Positions 18,954 to 28,722 of a stretch of 64,000 bases of DNA are shown one piece after another. This stretch comes from an uncultured beta proteobacterium. GTDB taxonomy: Bacteria; Pseudomonadota; Gammaproteobacteria; Burkholderiales; Burkholderiaceae_A. Both the position numbers and the translations under genes were made by a program. How positions within the stretch are numbered: the stretch's first letter is position 1; each line of letters starts with the position of its first letter. The DNA lies in NCBI GenBank assembly GCA_902625535.1, contig CACOBT010000009.1, positions 19,691 through 83,690 of the forward strand, in the 5' to 3' direction. Below the pieces are notes generated by a model that worked only from the letters and a program-made list of their open reading frames with translations, made no database searches and was not told where the DNA came from.

Positions 18954-19340
18954 TACACTACCAAATCAAATAATTCCACAAACCTTATATAATATAGAAA
19001 ATCTGAAATAATTAATAGTTATGTCAGTACCGATGTTACCCCAGAAAGAATTTGAAAATACTTGCCACGCCAATAATTTTTTGATCTTTTAGACATGTCT
19101 TCCTGTTGCCCTATTATTTTCTTACCAACTAATAATTACCTGTTTTTAATCGTTTGGTTTCGCAAAGTGCTATCTAATTTTTAATCAAAACCCAGAAAGG
19201 ATCACATAACCACGATTTGATTAATGTTTCTAAAGTATCGTAACATCTTTTTTCCAGGGTTTATCCTCGTTTCTTATATCTCAGTTTTTCTGTCCCTGCA
19301 GCCTTATTTTAGATTGTTTTTCCTCTATCGCCCGAAAATA
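18954..19340. other. Intergenic region between fadD and the PhyH operon
   Basis: These 387 bp carry no credible ORF. Just upstream of the PhyH start, the minus strand has a TATATTATATAAG stretch that could supply a -10 element, without a good -35. T-rich tracts downstream of fadD lack a stable stem. Nothing else is supported. Confidence 0.5.
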
Positions 19341-21044
19341 TTAACGCAATTCTTTTCGTAAAATTTTTCCCACGTTACTTTTAGGCAAGGTTTTACGTTC
19401 TTCAAAATGCTTCGGACATTTGTACGCTGCTAAATTATCACGGCAATATAATTTTAATTCCTCAAGTGGAAAATTTATGCTTTCATCAACCACATAAAAG
19501 AGTTTTACGGACTCTCCAGTATCATGATCTGGAATACCGACAATCGCACATTCTACTATTCCGCTAAAACTGGAAACCACATCTTCAATTTCATTAGGAT
19601 AAACATTAAACCCGCTTACCAAAATCATATCTTTTTTTCGGTCCACAATTTTTACGTAACCGTTTCGGTCCATCACTCCCAAATCTCCAGTCTTAAAAAA
19701 TCCATCTTTCGTAAACACGTTTTTTGTTTCTTCCTGATTTTTCCAATACTCTCTCATAACTTGAGGACCCGACACCGCAATTTCGCCAATTTTTCCAATT
19801 TCTACTTCTTTTAAGTTTTCATCCAAAATTTTTACAATAGTTGAAGGAACAGGAAGGCCCACATTGCCTGTGTAGTTGTCAGAAGTCACCGGGACAACGC
19901 TTACGCAGGGAGACGTTTCTGACAGTCCGTAGCCCTCAATTAAACTGCAACCTGTTTTCTTTTTCCATCGTTCCGCCACAGACCTGGTAACAGCCATACC
20001 ACCCCCGAGCGTGACTTTCAAATTTGAAAAATCTAGATTACTAAAATTCTTTTCATTCATCAAATAGTTAAAAAGTGTATTCACCCCAGGAAAAATATGG
20101 AACTCCTCTTGCTCTAATGTTTTTACGAATCCCTTGAAGTCACGCGGGTTGACAATCAACAAATTTCTTAAAGAAACACGGAGCCCCAGGAAAAGGCATG
20201 CCGTTAAAGCAAAAATATGATAAAGAGGTAAAGCACACACCATGGTTCCTACATTGAGTTTTTTATTATTGGTGTTACTTACGGAAAGCTCTTTTAAAAC
20301 CGGTTTAAACCATGCCTCAGCTTGCAAACAATTAGCAACCATGTTTCTGTGAGTTAAAACTGCTGCCTTCGATGTGCCTGTTGTACCCCCAGTGTACTGA
20401 AGAAAAGCTACATCAGAAGATGTTAAACGGGGAAGATCCAATCTTCCAGGATTAATTGTTTTGATTAAATCGGAAAATAAAAACCTACTAACTAAACTCC
20501 ATTCTACCTTCGGGATAAGCTTTTTTACGTTACGCAAATAGAAGTTGATCAATCTTCCTTTCACACCTAATAAATCACCAACGTTGGTTTCAATGACTTT
20601 GGAAAGTGCTGTTTCCGATATAACTTCTGCTAACTTATGACAAAAATTCCCAAGAATAAATATTGCCTTAGCTTCTGAGTCACGCAATTGATGCAATAAC
20701 TCCCGGGAGCTGTATAGCGGATTAACATTCACAACAACCAAACCAGCTCTTAAGATGCCAAGAACTACAATTGGGTTTTGAAGAATATTGGGTAACATGA
20801 CTGCAACCTTATCTCCTTTCCTTAAACCCTCTTTTATTAAAAATTCTGCCACTTTGTCCGCAATTTCTTTAACCTCAGAAAACGTGAGAGATTGCCCCAT
20901 ACAGGTATAAGCGACCGCATTCGGATAACCATTAAATGCCTCATCCATAAGAGCAATTAAATTAGGGTAAGTATCCGGGTTTATCGTTAAAGGAACCCCA
21001 GGAGGGTAACTTTTAACCCAGAGATTTTTGTCAACTTTCTGCAT
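19341..21044 (-). CDS. fadD: Long-chain fatty-acid-CoA ligase
   Basis: An acyl-adenylating enzyme of 567 residues that activates fatty acids to acyl-CoA for the downstream beta-oxidation genes. Adenylate motifs: YTGGTTGTSKAAVLTHRN (P-loop), GYGLSETSP, FKTGDLG and the C-terminal lysine region KSNVGKILRKELR. The ATG at 21044 gives the FadD start (NLWVKSYPPGVP); a TTG at 21053 is less likely. It is divergent from the PsrA-like regulator, with a palindrome between them. Confidence 0.95.
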   Translation of the reverse strand: MQKVDKNLWVKSYPPGVPLTINPDTYPNLIALMDEAFNGYPNAVAYTCMGQSLTFSEVKEIADKVAEFLIKEGLRKGDKVAVMLPNILQNPIVVLGILRAGLVVVNVNPLYSSRELLHQLRDSEAKAIFILGNFCHKLAEVISETALSKVIETNVGDLLGVKGRLINFYLRNVKKLIPKVEWSLVSRFLFSDLIKTINPGRLDLPRLTSSDVAFLQYTGGTTGTSKAAVLTHRNMVANCLQAEAWFKPVLKELSVSNTNNKKLNVGTMVCALPLYHIFALTACLFLGLRVSLRNLLIVNPRDFKGFVKTLEQEEFHIFPGVNTLFNYLMNEKNFSNLDFSNLKVTLGGGMAVTRSVAERWKKKTGCSLIEGYGLSETSPCVSVVPVTSDNYTGNVGLPVPSTIVKILDENLKEVEIGKIGEIAVSGPQVMREYWKNQEETKNVFTKDGFFKTGDLGVMDRNGYVKIVDRKKDMILVSGFNVYPNEIEDVVSSFSGIVECAIVGIPDHDTGESVKLFYVVDESINFPLEELKLYCRDNLAAYKCPKHFEERKTLPKSNVGKILRKELR

Positions 21045-21121
21045 AATCTTCAATATACTTTTAGACCCGATATTAATCTACAAAAAATTGCTTTTCTTGT
21101 TAAAAGCTTCTATTATTTAAA

Positions 21122-21131
21122 CAAACGTTTG
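21122..21131. promoter_or_regulatory. Palindromic operator candidate for the PsrA-like regulator
   Basis: The perfect palindrome CAAACGTTTG sits 1 bp upstream of the tetR ATG, between divergent fadD and the regulator. Known PsrA sites in Pseudomonas have CAAAC and GTTTG half-sites separated by 2-4 bp. Here the halves abut, so this is similar but not identical. Position and symmetry suggest autoregulation and control of fadD and of fadE-fadI-fadJ. Confidence 0.55.
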
Positions 21132-21132
21132 A

Positions 21133-21810
21133 ATGAATATGAACTTAGAAGAAAAAAAAACATGCGAAAAGCTCATGGACTGTGCGGAGAAAATATTCGC
21201 CGAAAAAGGCTATGACAAAGCTTCCATAAGAGAAATTACAAACGCTGCTAACGTTAACCTAGCGTCTGTGCATTATCATTTTGGTTCTAAAGAAAAACTG
21301 CTACAAAAATTGCTAGATCGAAAACTACATTGGTTAAATCATCAAAGGCTTAATGCCCTGAAAACACTTGAAAAGAAATCAAAAAGTAAAGCTTTAAAAC
21401 CATCTCAAATACTCGAAGCTTTTTTTGGTACTTTGCTTGATATGTTAGACGAAAAAGATTACGGCGGAGAGATGTTTTTAAGGCTTTTAGGGAGATCCTC
21501 TCTTGAACCTAACTGCATAATTTCTTCTATTTCAAACGGTAAAAGTAATGCTGTCACCCAAAGGTTTAGGGATGCTTTATTTAAAGCCCTACCGAATGTC
21601 CCAAAAAATGAAATAGTTTGGCGATTCCACTTTATGGTCGGAGCTACTTCATATGCAATTTCAGGAAATGGTTTGAATAAGCTTTTTGTTACTGCTGAGA
21701 TTTCGGAAGCTGAGTCCGTAAGCAAACGTCTGCTCAAAAAGCGATTAATGTCATTTCTGCTTGGGGGACTCAGGTCCCCGATAAACTCTTTTTTAATTGG
21801 AAAGAAATAA
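21133..21810 (+). CDS. TetR-family regulator, PsrA-like (fatty-acid responsive)
   Basis: A 225-residue TetR repressor. The HTH is at residues ~25-60 (ASIREITNAANVNLASVHYH then FGSKEKLL). The ligand domain has the PsrA-like landmarks MFLRLLGRSS and WRFHFMVGATSYAISG. PsrA proteins sense long-chain acyl groups and repress beta-oxidation operons. The neighbours are fadD (divergent) and fadE, fadI, fadJ (downstream). The ATG lies 1 bp after the palindrome; no clear ribosome-binding site is visible, so the mRNA may be leaderless. Confidence 0.88.
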   Translation: MNMNLEEKKTCEKLMDCAEKIFAEKGYDKASIREITNAANVNLASVHYHFGSKEKLLQKLLDRKLHWLNHQRLNALKTLEKKSKSKALKPSQILEAFFGTLLDMLDEKDYGGEMFLRLLGRSSLEPNCIISSISNGKSNAVTQRFRDALFKALPNVPKNEIVWRFHFMVGATSYAISGNGLNKLFVTAEISEAESVSKRLLKKRLMSFLLGGLRSPINSFLIGKK

Positions 21811-21811
21811 A

Positions 21812-24109
21812 ATGAACACAACAGCTATTTCGAATTTTATTTTAAACAAAATTCGCATATCTTTACCTTCTATGTCTGATACCGAAAGAGAAGCGTTAGA
21901 TGCAGGTTCGGTTTGGTGGGATAAGGAACTTATGAGTGGCAACCCGGACTGGGAGGTTTTATTGAATGTTCCTAGGCCTAAGTTAAGTACCAAAGAACAG
22001 AAGTTCATAGATAATGAGGTGAATACTATCTGTTCCATGGCTAATGAGTGGGTTACAAACCACGAAGAAAAAGCATTTCCAAAATTGGCATGGGATTTCG
22101 CTAAGAAAAATGGTTTTTTGGGAATGATTATTCCAGAAAAATATGGTGGGTTAGAATTCTCTGCCTACGCGCAATCGGAAATCTTAGCAAAAATCTCCTC
22201 GCGCAGTTCTGTTCTTTCCGCAATGGTCATGGTTCCCAACTCGTTAGGTCCCGGCGAATTGTTAATACACTACGGAACAGACGAGCAAAGAAACAAATAT
22301 TTACCTAGGCTCGCAGCTGGAGAAGAAATTCCTGCATTTGCCCTAACAAGTCCCTGGGCTGGCTCGGATGCTTCGTCGATACCGGATATTGGAATTATTT
22401 GCAAAGGCAAATGGGAAGGGAAAGACTGTTTAGGATTAAAAGTCACGTGGGATAAGAGGTACATTACACTTGCCCCAATCTGTACCGTTTTAGGTCTTGC
22501 TTTCCGTGCATTCGACCCTGATAACTTAATTGGGTCGAAAAAAGATCTCGGTATAACTTGTGCCTTAATTCCGGCCAAACATCCAGGGGTGAGTATTGGG
22601 GATAGACACATGCCGCTTACAGTTCAGTGGCCAAATGGACCAACACGAGGTAACGATGTATTTATACCGCTGTCCTTTGTGATTGGGGAAAAAAACGGTC
22701 TGGGTAATGGGTGGCGGATGCTAATGGAATGCTTATCAGCAGGAAGAGCTATTTCCCTACCCTCCTCAAATGCTGGTATCGCTCAATTGACAACAAAGGC
22801 AGTCGGTGCATATTCACGTATCCGGGCGCAGTTCAACACATCAATTTCAAACTTTGAGGGTGTCGCAGAAAAATTAGGGAAAATTGCTATCGAATGTTAT
22901 GCAATAGACTCAACTCGAAAATTAGCAGCATCAGCGATTGATCTCGGTGAAAAACCTTCAGTGATCTCTGCGATAGCTAAGGTACACTGTACAGAGAAAG
23001 CCCGTGAAGCCGTAACCATGGGAATGGATATTATTGGAGGTAAAGGTATTTGTCATGGTCCATCAAATTTTCTAGCCGAGGCACATATTCAAATGCCAAT
23101 AAGTATTACCGTAGAAGGGGCAAACATACTGACCAAAAGTTTAATAATTTTTGGTCAAGGTTCAGTTCGATGTCACCCTTATCTATACGACATTATCAAA
23201 TCAGCTGAAAACCCTGATCAGGAAAAGGGCCTTGAAGCCTTTGATGATTTATTTAAAAAACAATCAATTAGTCTTATTAAAAATTTGTTTTTTAACTTAC
23301 TGTCCGGTTTAACGGGTTACGTAGCTTTCAATAAAAAATCAACAGTTGATAAAGAATGTTTAGCGACGTATCGAGGTGTAAACAGATACAGCCGCGTTCT
23401 AAGTACAGTGGCTGACTTTTGTCTCTTCTCGATGGCGGGCAATTTAAAAAGAAAAGAATTAATTTCAGGAAGGTTGGGTGATGTTCTATCAAATTTGTTT
23501 ATTGCATCAGCTTGTCTAAAACAACATCATGATGGTGAGCGGTCTGCTGACGATACTAAATTAACAAAAGCAACGTGCGAGACCTGTTTTTACGAAATTG
23601 AGAAATCCTTTAAAAATATCTACGATAATTTACCAAATCCTTTTATCAGGTACGGACTGAGGTTGATAACATTTCCATTCGGTTTTCATCAAAAACCTCC
23701 AGGAGATTCACAAATAATCTCGATCGCAAAACTTATTACTGCAAAAACTGACCTTCGAGAAAAATTAACAGATGCTGTATTTGTACCTGACAGAGTGCCG
23801 AAGAATAAAAAAAGATACGAACCATTATTCTGCATCGAAAAAGCGCTCGACGCGATTATTTCATGTGAAACAATCGATACCAAAATCAAGCATGCTCAAA
23901 AAAAAGGACGATTTGCAAATAACCCGAAGGCAAATGTGCGAGATATTTCGGAAGAGGCTTTTAAGCTAGGTATTATTTCCGACGGAGAGTTTGAACTCCT
24001 GCAGCAGCGTGATGAATTAAGAGATGCAGTCATACATGTAGATGAATTTGACAGAAATTTAAACAAAATCAAAAAGCTTGCAAAAAAAATGAATAGGAAG
24101 GCCGAATAG
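21812..24109 (+). CDS. fadE: Acyl-CoA dehydrogenase FadE
   Basis: A flavin-dependent acyl-CoA dehydrogenase of the large FadE type (765 residues; E. coli FadE is 814) catalysing the first oxidation of beta-oxidation. Motifs: ALTSPWAGSDASSIPD (family usually SPEAGSD, so E to W here), TVQWPNGPTRGNDVFIPL, and the catalytic glutamate region ITVEGANILTKSLIIFGQGS. The E. coli-type N-terminal membrane segment appears absent. The ATG at 21812 follows GGAAAG; the tetR stop is 1 nt upstream. Confidence 0.95.
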   Translation: MNTTAISNFILNKIRISLPSMSDTEREALDAGSVWWDKELMSGNPDWEVLLNVPRPKLSTKEQKFIDNEVNTICSMANEWVTNHEEKAFPKLAWDFAKKNGFLGMIIPEKYGGLEFSAYAQSEILAKISSRSSVLSAMVMVPNSLGPGELLIHYGTDEQRNKYLPRLAAGEEIPAFALTSPWAGSDASSIPDIGIICKGKWEGKDCLGLKVTWDKRYITLAPICTVLGLAFRAFDPDNLIGSKKDLGITCALIPAKHPGVSIGDRHMPLTVQWPNGPTRGNDVFIPLSFVIGEKNGLGNGWRMLMECLSAGRAISLPSSNAGIAQLTTKAVGAYSRIRAQFNTSISNFEGVAEKLGKIAIECYAIDSTRKLAASAIDLGEKPSVISAIAKVHCTEKAREAVTMGMDIIGGKGICHGPSNFLAEAHIQMPISITVEGANILTKSLIIFGQGSVRCHPYLYDIIKSAENPDQEKGLEAFDDLFKKQSISLIKNLFFNLLSGLTGYVAFNKKSTVDKECLATYRGVNRYSRVLSTVADFCLFSMAGNLKRKELISGRLGDVLSNLFIASACLKQHHDGERSADDTKLTKATCETCFYEIEKSFKNIYDNLPNPFIRYGLRLITFPFGFHQKPPGDSQIISIAKLITAKTDLREKLTDAVFVPDRVPKNKKRYEPLFCIEKALDAIISCETIDTKIKHAQKKGRFANNPKANVRDISEEAFKLGIISDGEFELLQQRDELRDAVIHVDEFDRNLNKIKKLAKKMNRKAE

Positions 24110-24112
24110 GAT

Positions 24113-25405
24113 ATGAAATCTAAAAAACCGATCTATGTGATTGACGGAAATAGAACGCCGTTTTTGAAAGCTCAATCAAAAACTGGGCCTGGACCCTTTC
24201 CGGCAGCAGAGTTGGGAGTGCAATGCGCGAAGAGCTTGTTATTGCGGCAAAAATTTGACGCCTCCGTATTTGACGAAATAATAGTTGGATGTACGACCCC
24301 TAGCGAGAGTGAAATGAATATTGCTCGGGTGATCGGCTTACGATCCGGAATATCAAATACAACGCCTGCATGGACCGTTCACAGAAATTGCGCCAGTGGC
24401 TTGCAAGCCATTGACAGTGGATTGCAATCAATCTCACTTGGTAAAAGCAATGTGATTCTGTGCGGAGGGGTAGACTCATTGTCTCAAGCACCTCTCCTGT
24501 ATACAAAGAGTGCTACGAAATGGTTTGCTCAACTTAATTCAAGCAAAACTCTAGCAGAAAAAATAAAAAAGATTATTGAATTTCGCCCACAGTTTTTAAA
24601 CCCTGTTATTGGGATATTGAAAGGGCTCACGGACCCTGTTGAAGGGATAAATATGGGTCAAACTGCAGAGAATCTCGTAAAGAAATTTAAATTGTCGAGA
24701 AAAATAATCGACCAGTACTCTTTACAAAGCCATAAAAGAGCAATACAGTTCGAGGAAAGTATCCATTCTCCACAAATAAGCGCTATTTTCGACAATCATG
24801 GGAACGGATATTCCAAAGATGATGGTGTGCGCGGGGATATCAGTTTAGAGAAGTTAATGTCTTTAAGACCGGTTTTCGACAAACCAGACGGTAATATAAC
24901 AGCTGGAAATAGTTCTCAGATTACTGACGGTGCTACGCTACTTATTTTATCTTCTGAAGAGGGATTAAAAACGCTCAATACCGATCCATTGGCGGAAATT
25001 ACTCAAATACATTGGGCAGGTATAGATCCCAATGAGATGGGCTTGGGACCAATCCACGCATTCATGCCAATACTGCTGCAACAAAAGCTGAAAAAGTCAG
25101 ATGTTGACTTGTGGGAGATCAATGAAGCCTTTGCGGCTCAAGTGCTTGGATGCCAAGAAGCTTTAAACGACAATTCATACTGCAAACATGAATTAAATAT
25201 TAGTAAAACATTTGGGGAAATTGATAACGAACTATTAAATATAGCTGGTGGCGCCATTGCCATAGGACACCCGGTTGCTGCAAGTGGGCCTAGAATTCTA
25301 CTTAACATGGTTCACTCCTTAAAAAATAAAAAACTGAAAACTGGTATGGTTTCGATTTGTATAGGTGGAGGAATGGGCGGAGCTGCTCACGTTAAATTAT
25401 GCTGA
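24113..25405 (+). CDS. fadI: 3-ketoacyl-CoA thiolase, FadI type
   Basis: A thiolase of 430 residues, the FadI length class, releasing acetyl-CoA in the last beta-oxidation step. The nucleophile is Cys93 in HRNCASGLQ, the catalytic histidine lies in AIGHPVAASGPRI, and the second cysteine in SICIGGGMGG. It starts 3 nt after fadE and its last 7 nt overlap fadJ, so the three form one operon. FadI pairs with FadJ as a trifunctional complex. Confidence 0.96.
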   Translation: MKSKKPIYVIDGNRTPFLKAQSKTGPGPFPAAELGVQCAKSLLLRQKFDASVFDEIIVGCTTPSESEMNIARVIGLRSGISNTTPAWTVHRNCASGLQAIDSGLQSISLGKSNVILCGGVDSLSQAPLLYTKSATKWFAQLNSSKTLAEKIKKIIEFRPQFLNPVIGILKGLTDPVEGINMGQTAENLVKKFKLSRKIIDQYSLQSHKRAIQFEESIHSPQISAIFDNHGNGYSKDDGVRGDISLEKLMSLRPVFDKPDGNITAGNSSQITDGATLLILSSEEGLKTLNTDPLAEITQIHWAGIDPNEMGLGPIHAFMPILLQQKLKKSDVDLWEINEAFAAQVLGCQEALNDNSYCKHELNISKTFGEIDNELLNIAGGAIAIGHPVAASGPRILLNMVHSLKNKKLKTGMVSICIGGGMGGAAHVKLC

Positions 25406-27405
25406 TAGATGAGTTAAAAAATCTTAATTTGAAAAATTGGAACACTGCTCAGGACGATGTTGGAATTGTTTGGTTGGAACTAGATAGATTCGATAAATCT
25501 ACAAACTCATTATCTTCGGAAGTGGTAAGGGAGTTTGGATTAATTGTAAATATACTTGACGAAGGCCTTGGAAAAAAAACTGTGAAAGACCTTATCAAAG
25601 GACTTGTGATTTATTCACAAAAAACTACAGGGTTTTGTGCAGGAGCTGATGTAAATGAATTTGTGAGTATTGCCGAAAAGGGTAATTGGGAAGCGATTAG
25701 CAAAAAAATTATGAGTGATGGTTGGTACATTTTCGAAAAATTTCAAAAAATATCGGACCGTATACCAACTGTTGCCCTTGTTAGAGGATTTTGTTTTGGG
25801 GGCGGCCTGGAATTATCCTTAGCTTGCAGATACATAGTGGCTACAGATGATGAAAAAACTAGCTTTTCGCTACCTGAAGTAACGCTAGGTATATATCCCG
25901 GCTGGGGGGGAATTAAAAGATTACCCCAGAGAATTGGGCCGTTTGGAGCGATGAATATGATGCTCTCAGGCAAGTTTATTAATTCACGTCAAGCCTTTCG
26001 CATAGGACTGGCTGATGTACTTTCCGCTCCAAGAACAGCGGAAACTGCATGTATACGACTAATCAACAATCAACCAGGAAGAAAAAAATTAAGCTTCGTA
26101 AATAAATTATTTCTCGGGCCTTTAAAAAAAATTGCTTACTTTTTGATCAAAAAGTCATTGAAAGGAAAGGTTCAGGAAAGACATTACCCTGCGCCCTTTG
26201 GAATACTCGATTTGTGGTTTGAGCAAAACGGTGATCCCACAAAGGACGTGAACATTCATAATAAAGTGCTGGGATCCAAAACGGCGAAAAATCTTTTAAG
26301 AGTTTATCTACTGAGAGAAAAACTTAAGGGTTTAGCAAAAGTGAAAACAAATATAACGAATAACACGAGTCAATACACCATCAAACACATTCATGTAATT
26401 GGGGCTGGAACAATGGGGGCGGATATTGCGATTTGGTGTGTATTGCAAGGTTTCACCGTCTCGATTCAAGATGTTTCTGTCAATCAATTAGCTAGGGTAG
26501 TCAAAAAGGCTTCACATGATTTTGGCCGGAAATTTAAAAATAAATATAAGCAAAAGAAACTTTTAGATAATTTGATACCAGATCTTATTGGTTCAGGTAT
26601 TGAAAAGGCTGATGTCATTATAGAGGCGGCAACTGAAAACTTAGAAGTCAAACGCGAGATTTTTTCACAAATTGAGAAAAGATCCAAACCCACTGCTCTT
26701 TTGTGCTCTAATACGTCGAGTATAAAAATAGAAGAAATATCAGGAAAATTAAGGGACCCCAATAGAGTAATCGGAGTTCATTTCTTTAACCCTGTACTTA
26801 AAATGCCTCTAGTGGAAATTGTGAAATCCAAAAAATGTGACCAAAATTTTTTAAATTTTGCGATCAGTTTTACTGCTCAAATTAAAAAATTACCCCTCCC
26901 AGTCAAAAGTAGTCCTGGATTTCTGGTGAATGCTGTTTTAATGCCCTACCTCCAGAGTGCCATGAGAACAGTTGACAATGGAATTAGCCCAGAAGATATC
27001 GATCACGCCATGAAATCCTGGGGAATGCCGATGGGTCCTATAGAATTAGTCGATACTGTTGGTCTGGACATCTGCCTAGCTGTTGGCGCAACTATAACGC
27101 AATCTGAGCCACCACCATTATGCCTTGAAGAACTCAATCGAAAAAAATACTTTGGAAAAAAAACTAACCAAGGTTTTTATAAATGGGAAAAAGGAAAAAA
27201 AGTCCTCGGTAAAAAATTGAAGTTGACTGATACAGAGAGAAAGAATTTGGCTGAAAACTTAATTAAACCATTGATAGAAAAAACGGTTTATCTCGTCGAA
27301 GAGGGTATAGTTGATAGTGAAGAACTGGCGGACGCAGGAGTAATATTCGGGACAGGTTTCGCGCCATTTTTAGGAGGACCTATTCATTATCACAAAAACG
27401 GCTAG
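25399..27405 (+). CDS. fadJ: Fatty oxidation complex alpha subunit FadJ (enoyl-CoA hydratase/3-hydroxyacyl-CoA dehydrogenase)
   Basis: A 668-residue fusion. The N-terminal hydratase (~1-200) shows GFCAGADVNEF, GFCFGGGLELSLACRY and LPEVTLGIYPGWGG. The dehydrogenase begins at the NAD site VIGAGTMGADIA (~330) and includes GVHFFNPVLKMPLVE. The ATG at 25399 overlaps fadI by 7 nt. It converges on the DUF1329 gene with only 6 bp between the stops and no visible terminator. Confidence 0.96.
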   Translation: MLIDELKNLNLKNWNTAQDDVGIVWLELDRFDKSTNSLSSEVVREFGLIVNILDEGLGKKTVKDLIKGLVIYSQKTTGFCAGADVNEFVSIAEKGNWEAISKKIMSDGWYIFEKFQKISDRIPTVALVRGFCFGGGLELSLACRYIVATDDEKTSFSLPEVTLGIYPGWGGIKRLPQRIGPFGAMNMMLSGKFINSRQAFRIGLADVLSAPRTAETACIRLINNQPGRKKLSFVNKLFLGPLKKIAYFLIKKSLKGKVQERHYPAPFGILDLWFEQNGDPTKDVNIHNKVLGSKTAKNLLRVYLLREKLKGLAKVKTNITNNTSQYTIKHIHVIGAGTMGADIAIWCVLQGFTVSIQDVSVNQLARVVKKASHDFGRKFKNKYKQKKLLDNLIPDLIGSGIEKADVIIEAATENLEVKREIFSQIEKRSKPTALLCSNTSSIKIEEISGKLRDPNRVIGVHFFNPVLKMPLVEIVKSKKCDQNFLNFAISFTAQIKKLPLPVKSSPGFLVNAVLMPYLQSAMRTVDNGISPEDIDHAMKSWGMPMGPIELVDTVGLDICLAVGATITQSEPPPLCLEELNRKKYFGKKTNQGFYKWEKGKKVLGKKLKLTDTERKNLAENLIKPLIEKTVYLVEEGIVDSEELADAGVIFGTGFAPFLGGPIHYHKNG

Positions 27406-27411
27406 GACACT

Positions 27412-28722
27412 TTACCTTACATGTAACCTTCTAAGTGCATCTGGGGTAAAGCTTCGCATCTTGTCTTTAAACCCAAATTTGAGAGGCGAATTAACTTCGT
27501 TGTCTAAGCCAGAAACAAAACATAAATTATTATTCAAATCATGATGTATGTGTACCCGATACCAGGGAAAATTCTCTTCTTTCTGCTGAATCAATCCATG
27601 AAGTCCCACTCTCCATAAGTCACCTCGCTTGGAATAGGTGTCTTCCATCAAAACCATCCAACTGTCTTCATCTACATAAAAAATTCGTTTTGGATATATA
27701 TGTCTAGAAGATTCCTTTAATCTAGCTTCCACAATCCACACACGATGAAACTCAAATCTTAAAAACTCAGCGTTAACACAGTTTTTTCCTAAAATTGTTT
27801 CATAACTTATTTTTTTATTATCCAATCTGTCCAAATTGTAAGGAACAATCAACACTTCCCTTCCCCTAAGCAACCAGTCGAATCGTTCTAAATCTCCATT
27901 AAATCCATCAATTTGATCTGCAGTAATCAGTCCCTGCGAACCCCTTCCAGTTGCATCGTGAGACGCATCGGGTGCACGACGAACCCTCCGTTGGGCTGAA
28001 CTGTATATCCATGCTTTCCTGTTCTTTCTTAAAAGCGGCACGGGTTCGTGCACTAATAAAATATCCCCTACCAAAGAGGTTGGTTCGAAATATTTAGCCA
28101 ACACATAAAATTGTATTTCTTTCGTACCTTTATCTAATACAGCAGGAGATACCCTTTTGCTCCATAATCCGACTCTACTAACTGACCCTTTTGAATTTGT
28201 TACAAACGAATGTGTTTTTTTTTCTTCACTGTCTCCCTGGTAGCGGGAAAGATGATTAAGCATCACTTCTGATCCACTCTTTGGAAATCTAAAGGGAATG
28301 TATTTCCTTAAATTATCCTTATCAATTTTGCTACTCTCCTTATTCAAAAGAGTTTGTTTAACCTTTTCTGGATGATCGGAAGAACGATATGTGTAAAAAA
28401 CTGGTACCTCAAAGTTAGGATACTTTTCAAGCAAGGTATGTAACCCTGGGGACAAATAATGCGAATATTTCCTTAAATTTTTCTTCTTTATGATAAATAT
28501 TGGCTGCTCAGACTCAAAACTGTTACCGCGCTCATCTTGATTGCTACGGTTAATTAGCCTCTTATACTCAGTATTAGACTCACGATAGTTTGGCACAAAT
28601 CCATCTAGAGACTTTTCACTCTTTGCTCCCGAATATGTGTATGCATCTAAAGGCAATTCGTCTGCAATTCCTAAAGAGCATAAAAAGAGAATGAATACTG
28701 CCTTAGTAAGAAATTCAATCAT
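27412..28722 (-). CDS. DUF1329 exported protein (paralogue 2)
   Basis: A 436-residue exported protein with a signal peptide (FLTKAVFILFLCSLGIADE). It shares with the gene at 33003-34331 the run RRVRRAPDASHDATGRGSQG, the segment FDWLLRGREVLIVPYN, YVDEDSW, WRVGLHGLIQ and a C-terminal LRR. DUF1329 proteins have a LolB/VioE-like fold and are thought to work in the periplasm with DUF1302 barrels, handling hydrophobic compounds. The ATG overlaps the preceding stop by four bases (ATGA). It is more diverged than the copy beside DUF1302. Confidence 0.88.
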   Translation of the reverse strand: MIEFLTKAVFILFLCSLGIADELPLDAYTYSGAKSEKSLDGFVPNYRESNTEYKRLINRSNQDERGNSFESEQPIFIIKKKNLRKYSHYLSPGLHTLLEKYPNFEVPVFYTYRSSDHPEKVKQTLLNKESSKIDKDNLRKYIPFRFPKSGSEVMLNHLSRYQGDSEEKKTHSFVTNSKGSVSRVGLWSKRVSPAVLDKGTKEIQFYVLAKYFEPTSLVGDILLVHEPVPLLRKNRKAWIYSSAQRRVRRAPDASHDATGRGSQGLITADQIDGFNGDLERFDWLLRGREVLIVPYNLDRLDNKKISYETILGKNCVNAEFLRFEFHRVWIVEARLKESSRHIYPKRIFYVDEDSWMVLMEDTYSKRGDLWRVGLHGLIQQKEENFPWYRVHIHHDLNNNLCFVSGLDNEVNSPLKFGFKDKMRSFTPDALRRLHVR

